Positions 43,798 to 51,428 of a stretch of 64,000 nt of DNA are shown here, piece after piece; the first letter of the stretch is position 1, and each line of letters begins with the position of its first letter. Both the position numbers and the translations under genes were made by a program. The DNA is from Amycolatopsis thermalba (lineage in GTDB: Bacteria > Actinomycetota > Actinomycetes > Mycobacteriales > Pseudonocardiaceae): NCBI RefSeq assembly GCF_003385215.1, contig NZ_PQHW01000005.1, forward strand, positions 81,211 to 145,210. The letters run 5' to 3'. The notes below the pieces were generated by a model that was not told the origin of the DNA, made no database searches, and was given only the letters and a program-made list of their open reading frames with translations.

Positions 43798-44474
43798 CCG
43801 TGCCGCCGGTGGTGCTGGTCCCCGGGATGCTCTGCGACGCCGATCTGTGGGCCGATGTCGAGCTGCCCGGGCCGGTGGTCCACGCGGAGATCACCGCGCC
43901 GTCCATCGGCGGCATGGCCGCGTAGATCCTGGCCGCGGTCGACGGCCCGTTCGTGCTCGCCGGGCTGAGCCTCGGCGCGATCGCGGGCTTCGAGGCCGCC
44001 CGGCTGGCGCCCGGGCGGCTGGCCGGGTTCTGCGCGATCTCCACCAACGCCGGTGCGCCGCGGCCGGAGCAGCTCGGCGGCTGGGCCGAGTTCGGCCGCC
44101 GCACCGGCGAAGGCGGGTTCGCCGAGGTCGTCGAGCAGATCCTGCCCGCCATGTTCGCCGATCCGGGTCCCGCGCTGCGGCAACGGTTCCGGGAGATGGC
44201 CCACCGGGTGGGGCCGGAGACGTTCCGCGCCCAGCTCGCCGCCCAGGCCACCCGGCGGGACGCCGCCGCCGCGATCGCCGGGCTGTCCTGCCCGGTCCTG
44301 GTGCTGTGCGGCGAACGGGACGCGCTGTGCCCGCCCGCGTTCCACCACGCCATCGCCGCCCACGCGGCCGACGCCACCCTCCGGGTCCTCCCGGCGGCCG
44401 GTCACCTGCTGACGCTCGAGGAACCCGCCGTCGCGGCCACGGTGCTGCGCGACTGGCTCCAGTCAATCCGATGA
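43794..44474 (+). pseudogene. Alpha/beta hydrolase interrupted by an in-frame amber codon
   Basis: 226 codons starting at ATG 43794 (ATGA overlap with the bicupin). The nucleophile elbow LAGLSLGAIAGFEA, acid VLCGERDALCP and base AAGHLLTLEEP are all preserved. Codon 44 (43923-43925) is TAG within GGMAA-stop-ILAAVDGP, where CAG (Gln) would fit. The frame is otherwise perfect and codon bias is intact after the stop, so the mutation is very recent, a base-calling error, or read through. A restart at a downstream GTG could only give an incomplete domain. Confidence 0.82.
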
Positions 44475-44484
44475 AGGAGTTGCC

Positions 44485-45786
44485 ATGCCCAAGGTCCTGA
44501 AGTCCGCCGTCCCCGTCGAGCAGGTCGCCGCCCAGCGCACCGACGTCGCCGAGCGGGTGCGCGCGATCATCGCCGACATCCGCGAGCGCGGGGACGCCGC
44601 GGTCGCCGAGTACTCGGCCAAGTTCGACTCGTGGTCGCCGGAGTCGTTCCGCCTGTCGCCCGAGCGGATCCAGGAAATCGTCGCCCGGGTGCCGGACCAG
44701 GTGCTGGAGGACATCCGGTTCGTGCAGGACCAGGTGCGCACCTTCGCCCGGCACCAGCGCGACTCGCTGCGCGAGTTCGAGGTGGAGACCCTGCCCGGTG
44801 TCCACTTGGGACAGAAGCATGTGCCGGTGGCCGCCGCCGGCGCGTACGTCCCCGGCGGGCGGTACCCGCTCACCGCGTCGGCGCACATGACGATCGTGAC
44901 CGCGAAGGTCGCCGGGGTGCCCCGGGTGGCCGCGTGCACGCCGCCGATCCGCGGCGAGGTGCCCGGGGCCACCGTCGCCGCCATGCACCTGGCCGGTGCC
45001 GACGAGATCTACCTCCTCGGCGGGGTGCAGGCGGTGGCCGCCCTCGCCGTCGGCACGGAGACCATCGGGCGGGTCGACCTGATCGCCGGCCCGGGCAACG
45101 CCTACGTCGCCGAGGCCAAGCGGCAGCTGTTCGGCGAGGTCGGCATCGACCTGTTCGCCGGGCCGACCGAGGTGCTGATCGTCGCCGACCACACCGCCGA
45201 CCCGTTCGTCGTCGCGGTGGACCTGTTGTCGCAGGCCGAGCACGGGCCGGACTCGCCCGCGGTGCTGATCACCACCTCCGCGGACCTCGCGCGGGAGGTG
45301 CTCGGCCACGTCGAGGCGCTGCTGCCCGGCATGCCGACCCGCGACTTCGCCGAGCCCGCGTGGCGCGACCACGGCGAGATCCACGTGGCCGACACGCTCG
45401 ACGAGGCGTTCGCGCTGGCGGACACGTTCGCCTCCGAGCACGTCCAGGTGCTCACTGAGCAGCCGCGGCAGGCGCTGGAGAAGATGCGCGACTACGGTGC
45501 GCTGTTCCTCGGCCCGGGGACGTGCGTGTCCTTCGGCGACAAGGTGATCGGCACCAACCACGTCCTGCCCACGCGCGGCGCGGCCCGCTACACCGGTGGG
45601 CTGTGGGTCGGCAAGTACCTGAAGACCGTGACCTACCAGGAGGTCACCAGCAGCGAGTCGAGCGTGCGGCTGGGCGAGGTCTGCGGGCGCGCGGCGCGCG
45701 TGGAGCTGTTCGAGGGGCACGCCCGGTCCGGCGACGTGCGGGCGGCCGGGTTCCGGCGCGGGGAGCTGCCGTGGAACCCGGCGTGA
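44485..45786 (+). CDS. Histidinol dehydrogenase-family enzyme (paralogue 2, sulfopropanediol dehydrogenase-like)
   Basis: 433 residues, HisD fold with complete zinc and catalytic residues: SQAEHGPDSP, ASEHVQVL, GDKVIGTNHVLPT, FEGHARSGDVRA. It closes with WVGKYLKTVTYQEVTSSESS, the region that resembles HpsN-type (R)-2,3-dihydroxypropanesulfonate dehydrogenases more than biosynthetic HisD. Preceded by GAAGGAG; followed by an SDR gene overlapping by GTGA. The SDR/HisD pairing also occurs in HpsOP/N, but no sulfolactate-cleaving or sulfite-handling genes are present, so the sulfonate role is only one possibility. Confidence 0.85.
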   Translation: MPKVLKSAVPVEQVAAQRTDVAERVRAIIADIRERGDAAVAEYSAKFDSWSPESFRLSPERIQEIVARVPDQVLEDIRFVQDQVRTFARHQRDSLREFEVETLPGVHLGQKHVPVAAAGAYVPGGRYPLTASAHMTIVTAKVAGVPRVAACTPPIRGEVPGATVAAMHLAGADEIYLLGGVQAVAALAVGTETIGRVDLIAGPGNAYVAEAKRQLFGEVGIDLFAGPTEVLIVADHTADPFVVAVDLLSQAEHGPDSPAVLITTSADLAREVLGHVEALLPGMPTRDFAEPAWRDHGEIHVADTLDEAFALADTFASEHVQVLTEQPRQALEKMRDYGALFLGPGTCVSFGDKVIGTNHVLPTRGAARYTGGLWVGKYLKTVTYQEVTSSESSVRLGEVCGRAARVELFEGHARSGDVRAAGFRRGELPWNPA

Positions 45787-46535
45787 GCGGGCGGACCGCG
45801 CTGGTCACCGGCGGCGGCAACGGACTGGGCCGCGCGATCGCCGTCGCGCTGTCGGAAGCCGGTGCGCGGGTCGTGGTGACCGGGCGGCGACGGTCCAGTT
45901 TGGACGAAACCGTCGCGGCCCTGCCGGGGCCGGGACGGGCCGCCGTGTGCGACGTGGCCGATCCGGAGTCGGTCGCCGCGCTGGCCGACGAGCTGGCCGG
46001 CGAGGAGATCTCGGTGCTCGTCAACAACGCCGGGGTGGCGGGGCCGGTCAAGCCGCTGGTGGAGGTCTTGCCGGAGGAGTGGGACGAGGTGTTCGCGGTC
46101 AACGTCCGCGGCGTGTACCTGATGTGCCAGGCGTTCCTGCCGCCGATGGTCGCGCGCGGGGCGGGTGATGTCGTCAACATCGCGTCGGTGAGCGGGAAAC
46201 GGCCGTTGCTGCGGCGCACGCCGTACTGCGCGTCGAAGATGGCGGTCATCGGGTTGACGGCCACGCTCGCCGGGGAGGTCGGGCCGCACGGGGTGGCGGT
46301 GAACTCGCTGTCGCCCGGGCCGGTGGAGGGGCCGCGGATGGCGCGCAACTTCCGGCTGGAGGCCGAGCGCACCGGGGTGAGCTACGACGAGGCGGAACGG
46401 GCTTTCGTGGGACGCGCGGCGCTGGGCCGGATGGTGACGGAGTCCGAGGTGGCGGCCGCGGTGCTGGCGATGCTGCGGATGCCGGGGCTGTGCGCCGCGG
46501 ATATCGACTTGTCGGCGGGAATGGTGGCGCGATGA
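45783..46535 (+). CDS. Short-chain dehydrogenase/reductase
   Basis: 250 residues from GTG 45783 (4-bp overlap). Classical SDR: NAD site TGGGNGLGRAIAVALSEAGA, NNAGVAGP, catalytic Ser in NIASVSGK and Tyr/Lys in YCASKMA. NADP versus NAD preference: VVVTGRRRSSLD (Arg after the second strand) favours NADP(H). In the operon it stands between the HisD-like enzyme and the aldolase, so it probably oxidises or reduces a hydroxy-acid or diol intermediate. Confidence 0.9.
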   Translation: MSGRTALVTGGGNGLGRAIAVALSEAGARVVVTGRRRSSLDETVAALPGPGRAAVCDVADPESVAALADELAGEEISVLVNNAGVAGPVKPLVEVLPEEWDEVFAVNVRGVYLMCQAFLPPMVARGAGDVVNIASVSGKRPLLRRTPYCASKMAVIGLTATLAGEVGPHGVAVNSLSPGPVEGPRMARNFRLEAERTGVSYDEAERAFVGRAALGRMVTESEVAAAVLAMLRMPGLCAADIDLSAGMVAR

Positions 46536-47272
46536 CGACGCTGAAACAGCGGCTCGCGGCGGGGGAGCGGCTGCTCGGTGGTCTGCTGCGGCTGCCGTCG
46601 GAGACGCTGGTCGAGATGGCGGGCGTGGCCGGGCTCGACTTCGTGGTGCTCGACTGCGAGCACGGGCCCGCCGATCTGGTGCCGCTGCAGCAGCACGTGG
46701 TGGCCGCGCAGGCACACGGCCTCGGGGTGCTGGTCCGGGTCGGGGCGGCCGAGCCCGCGCTCGTGCTGCGGGTGCTCGACCTGGGCGCGGACGGGGTGAT
46801 CGTGCCGCACGTGGACACCCCGGAGCAGGCCCGCGCGGTCGTCGCGGCCGCGCACTACCCGCCGCTGGGCGAACGGGGTTTCGCGACGTACAGCAGGGCC
46901 GGCCGGTTCGGCGCCCGGGGCGTTGCCGAGCACCTCGAACGGTCCGCGGAGACGACGCTGGTCGTGCCGATGATCGAGACCCCGGAGGCGTGCGCCGCGG
47001 CGCCGGAGATCCTGGCGGTCCCCGGTGTGGACGCGGTCCTCGTGGGCCCCGCGGACCTGTCCGTCGCGATGGGACTGACCACCGGAGCCGCCGACCCCCG
47101 CGTCCGCGAGGCGATGGCCCAGGTCGCCGCCGCTGCCGGGCGCGCGGCCAAGCCGATGGTGAGCATCGTGGGTAGCGTCGAGCAGGCCGGGACCGCCCCG
47201 CCGGGCGCGGTGATCTACAACCTGGCCCACGTGCTGCTGCACACGCTGGGCGATCTGGCGTCGGCGCGTTAG
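46532..47272 (+). CDS. HpcH/HpaI-family class II aldolase
   Basis: 246 residues, ATGA overlap with the SDR. TIM-barrel signature of the HpcH/HpaI family: LDFVVLDCEHGPAD, VLVRVGAAEPA, GADGVIVPHVDTPEQARAVV, VVPMIETPEAC (metal-binding Glu) and VLVGPADLSVAMG (metal-binding Asp). These enzymes split 2-keto-3-deoxy or 4-hydroxy-2-oxo acids into pyruvate or glyoxylate plus an aldehyde. As the last gene of the bicupin operon it likely performs the carbon-carbon cleavage that ends the pathway. Confidence 0.9.
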   Translation: MTTLKQRLAAGERLLGGLLRLPSETLVEMAGVAGLDFVVLDCEHGPADLVPLQQHVVAAQAHGLGVLVRVGAAEPALVLRVLDLGADGVIVPHVDTPEQARAVVAAAHYPPLGERGFATYSRAGRFGARGVAEHLERSAETTLVVPMIETPEACAAAPEILAVPGVDAVLVGPADLSVAMGLTTGAADPRVREAMAQVAAAAGRAAKPMVSIVGSVEQAGTAPPGAVIYNLAHVLLHTLGDLASAR

Positions 47273-47318
47273 ATCAGCTTAAGGATCTTGTAAAAACGCT
47301 CACTTGTCCTTACGTGGC

Positions 47319-47344
47319 ACCTCCGGCACCGTGGTGGCGGAGGT
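47319..47344 (+). promoter_or_regulatory. Hairpin covering the aminopeptidase RBS
   Basis: ACCTCCG (47319-47325) pairs with CGGAGGT (47338-47344), which contains the GGAGG ribosome-binding site located 5 bp before the GTG start. The stem would hide the RBS unless opened. An AT-rich stretch (TTGTAAAAACG) precedes it. Confidence 0.45.
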
Positions 47345-47348
47345 TCGA

Positions 47349-48803
47349 GTGAGCACAAGAACAACACGGGTGACCGCCCTCACCGCCGGCCGGCACTCCG
47401 ACGTGGTGGTGATCGGGTTCGGGCGGGGAACCGCCGACGTCGCTCCGCTGATCGCGACCGCGACCGCGTGGGGAATGACCGGAGCGGTGGGCGAAACGCT
47501 CAGGCTGCCCGCGCCGCCGGGGTTCGACGCCGGGTCCGTCCTGCTCGTCGGCCTCGGCGAGCCGGACCCCGACGGCGGATACGGGCCGGACGCACTCCGG
47601 CAAGCCGCCGGTGTGGCGGCGCGTGCCCTGGCCGGCGTGCCGAGCGTGGTGCTGGCCCTGCCGGCCGCCACCCCGGAGGCGGTGGAAGCCGTGACGCTGG
47701 GCGCGGTGCTCGGCCAGTACTCGTTCGACGCCTACCGCAGCGCGCGACAGCCCGCGGCGACCGAATGGGGCGTGCTCACCGGCCTGGACCACGCGGAGGC
47801 CGATGCCGCGGTGCGGCGCGCGGTGGTTCTCGCGCACGAGGTGAACCGCGCGCGGGATCTGGTCAACACGCCCGCCAACGACCTGTACCCCGAGGTCTTC
47901 GCCGCGGAGGTCCAGGCGGTGGGCGCCGAACACGGGCCGGCGGTCGAGGTCCTCGACGAGAAAGCGCTTGCGGCGGCGGGGTTCGGCGGTCTGCTCGGCG
48001 TCGGGCAGGGCTCGGTCCGGCCGCCGCGGCTGGTGCGGATCTCCTACGCGCACCCGGACGCGGCGACCGGCATCGCCCTGATCGGCAAGGGCATCACCTA
48101 CGACTCCGGCGGGCTGTCGCTCAAGCCCGTCGGGTCGAACGAGATCATGAAACGCGACATGGCGGGCGCCGCCGCGGTGTTCGCCGCCGTGGTCGCGGCC
48201 GCGCGGCTCGAGGTGCCCGTGCGGGTCAGCGGCTGGCTCGCCCTCGCGGAGAACATGCCGTCCGGTTCGGCCACCCGCCCCGGCGACGTGCTCCGCATGT
48301 ACGACGGGCGCACGGTCGAGGTGCTCAACACCGACGCCGAGGGGCGGATCGTCCTCGCCGACGCGATCGCCCGCGCCGCGGAGGACGAGCCGGACGTGAT
48401 CGTCGACGTCGCCACGCTGACGTTCGCGATGCGCATGGCGCTGGGCAACCGGATGTTCGGGGTGATGTCGCCCAGCGAGGCGTTCGCGGCCCGCGGCGCC
48501 GCGGCCGCCCGCCGCGCCGGTGAGCAGGCGTGGCCGCTGCCGTTGCCGGCGGATCTGCGCCCCAGCCTGAACTCGACGGTCGCCGACATCGCGAACGTGG
48601 GGGAGCGCCTGGGCGGTGCGCTGGTCGCGGGGTTGTTCCTGAAGGAGTTCGTGCCGGACGGCACGCCGTGGGCGCACCTCGACATCGCCGGCCCCGCCTT
48701 CCACGAGGGCGAGCCCCACGGCGACACCCCGCGGGGCGGCACCGGCGCGGCGGTGCGGACGCTGGTGCAGCTGATGCGCGAGCTCGCGGAGGCGGGGACA
48801 TGA
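47349..48803 (+). CDS. pepA: Leucyl aminopeptidase (peptidase family M17)
   Basis: 484 residues. C-terminal catalytic half with the M17 metal and active-site blocks: GKGITYDSGGLSLKPVG, KRDMAGAAAVFAAV, VRVSGWLALAENMPSGSATR and NTDAEGRIVLADAIARAAED. The N-terminal half is the macro-like domain. GTG 47349 follows GGAGG. A cytosolic two-metal exopeptidase, used in peptide turnover and in Cys-Gly release from mycothiol or glutathione-type conjugates. The MSLRG-type extension upstream (47304) lacks an RBS. Confidence 0.93.
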   Translation: MSTRTTRVTALTAGRHSDVVVIGFGRGTADVAPLIATATAWGMTGAVGETLRLPAPPGFDAGSVLLVGLGEPDPDGGYGPDALRQAAGVAARALAGVPSVVLALPAATPEAVEAVTLGAVLGQYSFDAYRSARQPAATEWGVLTGLDHAEADAAVRRAVVLAHEVNRARDLVNTPANDLYPEVFAAEVQAVGAEHGPAVEVLDEKALAAAGFGGLLGVGQGSVRPPRLVRISYAHPDAATGIALIGKGITYDSGGLSLKPVGSNEIMKRDMAGAAAVFAAVVAAARLEVPVRVSGWLALAENMPSGSATRPGDVLRMYDGRTVEVLNTDAEGRIVLADAIARAAEDEPDVIVDVATLTFAMRMALGNRMFGVMSPSEAFAARGAAAARRAGEQAWPLPLPADLRPSLNSTVADIANVGERLGGALVAGLFLKEFVPDGTPWAHLDIAGPAFHEGEPHGDTPRGGTGAAVRTLVQLMRELAEAGT

Positions 48804-49090
48804 CGTCCCGGCGCCCGGTGGTGACCCGGTCACTCCGCGCCGACGGTCGTCGCTGACGGCGGGACAGAGTGGCGATCGCCCGGGAGGCCGGCGGAAGTGC
48901 CGCCCGGGGACCCTGTTCCGGAGTGCTCACGTGCGGGCACGCGACGATCGTCACGCACGGTCGAGGGGCTGCGTCCGGCCTGGGAGGCGCTGGTGGCGCT
49001 GAGCCGCGAGACGGGGTGCAACGGGGGCACGGCGTTTTCGCGCCACGTTCCTCCGGTGAGAGCGGCGCCCCTCCCGCCCGGGGCGGCGGA
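48804..49090. other. Gene-poor gap between the aminopeptidase and MarR genes
   Basis: No complete gene. A short stretch at 48960-49050 reads in one plus frame as LRPAWEALVALSRETGCNGG then TAFSRHV with good codon bias. This could be the relic of a gene whose ends are lost. The rest is unstructured GC-rich sequence. Confidence 0.35.
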
Positions 49091-49585
49091 TCACCGCGTG
49101 GTCCTCGTGCTGCGGCGCAGCGCTTCCGGTGTGCTGATGACTTCCGCGTGCGCCTTGCGGACCTTCGTCAGCGCGGCCGCCATGACCTGTTTCTCCTCCT
49201 CGGTCAGGTACTGGGCGAAGTGCTGTTCGATGCCGCGCAGGTACCGCGGCGCGGTGCCGTGGAAGGCGCTCGCGCCCTCGTCGGTCATGGCCGCCCACAC
49301 CACCCGGCGGTCCTCCTCGTCGCGGATCTTCGTCACCAGCCCGGCGGCCACCATCTCGTCGACCAGCCGGCTCACCCGGGTCCGGCTGAGCACGACCCGG
49401 TCGGCCAGGTCGTTCATGCGCAGCCGCCGCCGCGGGCCGGCGTTCAGCTCCAGCAGCACGTCGTACCAGGTGAGGGGGATGGTGCCGGCCCGGGTCAGGT
49501 CCGAGTCGATGGCCCGCAGCGCCGCGTTGTACGCCAGCAGCATCGCGCGCCAGGCCGCCACGCCCGTGTCGTCAGCAGTGTCCAC
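49091..49585 (-). CDS. MarR-family transcriptional regulator
   Basis: 164 residues. Winged helix: RMNDLADRVVLSRTRVSRLV (recognition helix ~57-76) and wing KIRDEEDRRVVWAAMTDEGA. GTG start at 49585. Divergent from a YceI gene with a perfect palindrome between them, the common MarR/YceI arrangement in actinobacteria. Probably a repressor of yceI and itself. Confidence 0.9.
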   Translation of the reverse strand: MDTADDTGVAAWRAMLLAYNAALRAIDSDLTRAGTIPLTWYDVLLELNAGPRRRLRMNDLADRVVLSRTRVSRLVDEMVAAGLVTKIRDEEDRRVVWAAMTDEGASAFHGTAPRYLRGIEQHFAQYLTEEEKQVMAAALTKVRKAHAEVISTPEALRRSTRTTR

Positions 49586-49608
49586 GACTCCTAGGATAAC
49601 CTATTGTG

Positions 49609-49622
49609 TGCGTGCGCACGCA
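49609..49622. promoter_or_regulatory. MarR operator upstream of yceI
   Basis: TGCGTGCGCACGCA is a perfect 14-bp palindrome centred between the divergent MarR and YceI starts, followed by TATAGT, a possible -10 element for yceI. Confidence 0.65.
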
Positions 49623-49666
49623 TCTATAGTGTGAGTGCCAGGGAAACCCGAGAGAAGGGGAAGAAC

Positions 49667-50242
49667 ATGACGGGATCAGTGATGCCCACCCGGCGGCTGG
49701 GCGACGTGGAGCTGCCGGCCGCCGGCACCTGGAAGATCGACCCGGGGCACGCCGAGGTCGGCTTCGTCGGCAGGCACTTCATGCTGACCAAGGTCCGCGG
49801 CCGGTTCACCGGCGTGGACGGCGCGGTGGAGGTCGCGGAGAACCCGGCGGACAGCAAGGTCTCGGTGACCATCGACATGGCGTCGGTGAACAGCGGCGAC
49901 CAGGCCCGCGACGACCACCTCCGCTCGGCCGACTTCTTCGACGTGGACGGCAACCCCACCGCCGCCTTCACCTCCACCGAGGTGCGGTGGGAGGGCAGCG
50001 GCGGCTCGATGACCGGGGATCTGACGATCAAGGGCGTGACCAGGCCGGTCACCCTGAGCATCGACTACCTCGGCTACGCGCAGGACCCGTGGGACAACCA
50101 CCGCGCGGTCTTCTCGGCCCGGAGCCGGATCAACCGCGAGGACTGGGGCCTGACCTGGAACATGCCGCTGGCCAAGGGCGGCCTGCTCGTGTCCAGGGAG
50201 ATCGACCTGCAGTTCGAGGTCGAGCTGATCTACGCCGGCTGA
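49667..50242 (+). CDS. YceI-family protein
   Basis: 191 residues, no signal peptide. Beta-barrel pattern of the polyisoprenoid-binding YceI family: GTWKIDPGHAEVGFVGRHFM, VSVTIDMASVNSGDQARDDH, LRSADFFDVDGNPTAAFTST and LTIKGVTRPVTLSIDYLGYA. The lipocalin-like barrel binds isoprenoids or amides, and the family is often induced under stress. ATG 49667 behind GAAGGGG. Under the adjacent MarR operator. Confidence 0.92.
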   Translation: MTGSVMPTRRLGDVELPAAGTWKIDPGHAEVGFVGRHFMLTKVRGRFTGVDGAVEVAENPADSKVSVTIDMASVNSGDQARDDHLRSADFFDVDGNPTAAFTSTEVRWEGSGGSMTGDLTIKGVTRPVTLSIDYLGYAQDPWDNHRAVFSARSRINREDWGLTWNMPLAKGGLLVSREIDLQFEVELIYAG

Positions 50243-50250
50243 CCACGACC

Positions 50251-50284
50251 TGCCCGGCGCCTGCGGCGCGGCCCCCGCCGGGCA
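50251..50284 (+). terminator. Terminator hairpin after yceI
   Basis: TGCCCGGCG (50251-50259) pairs with CGCCGGGCA (50276-50284), 16-nt GC-rich loop, beginning 8 bp after the stop. Confidence 0.55.
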
Positions 50285-50345
50285 ACCCCGGCAGCTTCCG
50301 GCCACCCGGGGCGACGCGCGCCCCGGAATCCCTACCGTGCAGGGC

Positions 50346-50873
50346 ATGGAAGATCTCGGCCCACTCGTGCAGTCCTACCCGAGCGACAACGGCCGCCGGC
50401 TGCGGCAGGCCGTCGCGTGCCTGGTCGCCACCGCCGGCCTGGTCCCGCTCGGCCTGCTCATGGTGAAGCTGGACGAATACCTGTACGGCAACACCCCGGC
50501 CGAGACCTCGATGACCGCCCCCGTCTGGGCCGGGAGCGCGTGTTTCGGGCTCAGCGTGCTGTTGCTGCCCTACGGGCTGCGGCGGCTCGTCCAGGGCCTG
50601 CGGCACCGCGGCGAACGCATCAACCTGCACACCGGCGGTTTCGTCCACCACCGCAACGCCGGAGCGCGCACGGAGTTCCGGTGGAGTGACATCGTGGTGG
50701 TCGACGCGCGCGGGAACTGGCAGCCCGGGAAGCTCGGCCACCGCATCGGCATCGACTGGCGCTGCGTGGTCAAACGCGCCGACGGGCGGAAGGTGGTCGT
50801 GAACTCCTTCTTCCCCGGCGCGCGGGACCTGGCCGACCGCATCACCCGCGCCGCCGCGCCCCGGCCGCACTGA
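50346..50873 (+). CDS. Membrane protein with PH-like cytosolic domain
   Basis: 175 residues. Two membrane helices (~22-43 and ~62-82) are followed by a beta-rich domain (INLHTGGFVHHRNAGARTEF, RWSDIVVVDARGN) that resembles bacterial PH/DUF-type domains of small actinobacterial membrane proteins. ATG 50346 was chosen over GTG 50337. It is followed after 3 bp by another small membrane gene; both are probably one unit. Function unknown. Confidence 0.65.
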   Translation: MEDLGPLVQSYPSDNGRRLRQAVACLVATAGLVPLGLLMVKLDEYLYGNTPAETSMTAPVWAGSACFGLSVLLLPYGLRRLVQGLRHRGERINLHTGGFVHHRNAGARTEFRWSDIVVVDARGNWQPGKLGHRIGIDWRCVVKRADGRKVVVNSFFPGARDLADRITRAAAPRPH

Positions 50874-50876
50874 GCG

Positions 50877-51428
50877 ATGCACTGGCGCGACAGGGTCGCG
50901 GTCGCGGTCGCGGCGGCCGTGGGGCTGGGTGCCGTCGCCACGGGCGTGGCGATCATCTGGCTGACCGTCGCCGGCGTCGATCTCCTGGCCGCGCTGCACG
51001 GCGAGGACGAGCGCGGCGTGCGACGCGGGAACACCGTCTTCGAGTCGGTGTTCCTGATCGCCCTCGGCGCGGGGGCCATCCTGCCGGTCCTGGTGCCCCT
51101 GGGGAAGATCGTGGCCCGCCGGCGCCGGTCCGGCCGGACGGCTGACCGCCCGGCCCGGCCACTCAGTACACCTCGGCGAGCAGGTCGAGCACCTCCGCCT
51201 CGGTGGGGGTGCGCGGGTTGTTGCGCGTCACCGGGTCCTGCACCGCGGCGCGGGCCAGCTCCGGCAGCATCTCCCGCGCCACGCCCAGCTGCCGCAGCGG
51301 CTTCCGGATTTCCAGCGGCCCCGACAGCTCCCGCACCGCGGCGATCGTCGCGGCCGTGCCGTCACCGTCGACGGCACCCAGGGCACGCGCGGCCTGCGCG
51401 TGCGCCGCGGCCGCGGCCGGGGCGTTGA
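50877..51428 (+). CDS. Small membrane protein, C-terminus uncertain
   Basis: Residues 1-85 look genuine: two hydrophobic helices (VAVAVAAAVGLGAVATGVAI and FLIALGAGAILPVLVPLGKI) separated by a charged loop. After VARRRRSGRT the frame stays open for another ~90 residues of Pro/Arg-rich text lying antisense to the Fe-alcohol dehydrogenase gene. A stop lost by a small indel near 51140-51160 is likely. The real protein is probably about 95 residues. Function unknown. Confidence 0.5.
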   Translation: MHWRDRVAVAVAAAVGLGAVATGVAIIWLTVAGVDLLAALHGEDERGVRRGNTVFESVFLIALGAGAILPVLVPLGKIVARRRRSGRTADRPARPLSTPRRAGRAPPPRWGCAGCCASPGPAPRRGPAPAASPAPRPAAAAASGFPAAPTAPAPRRSSRPCRHRRRHPGHARPARAPRPRPGR

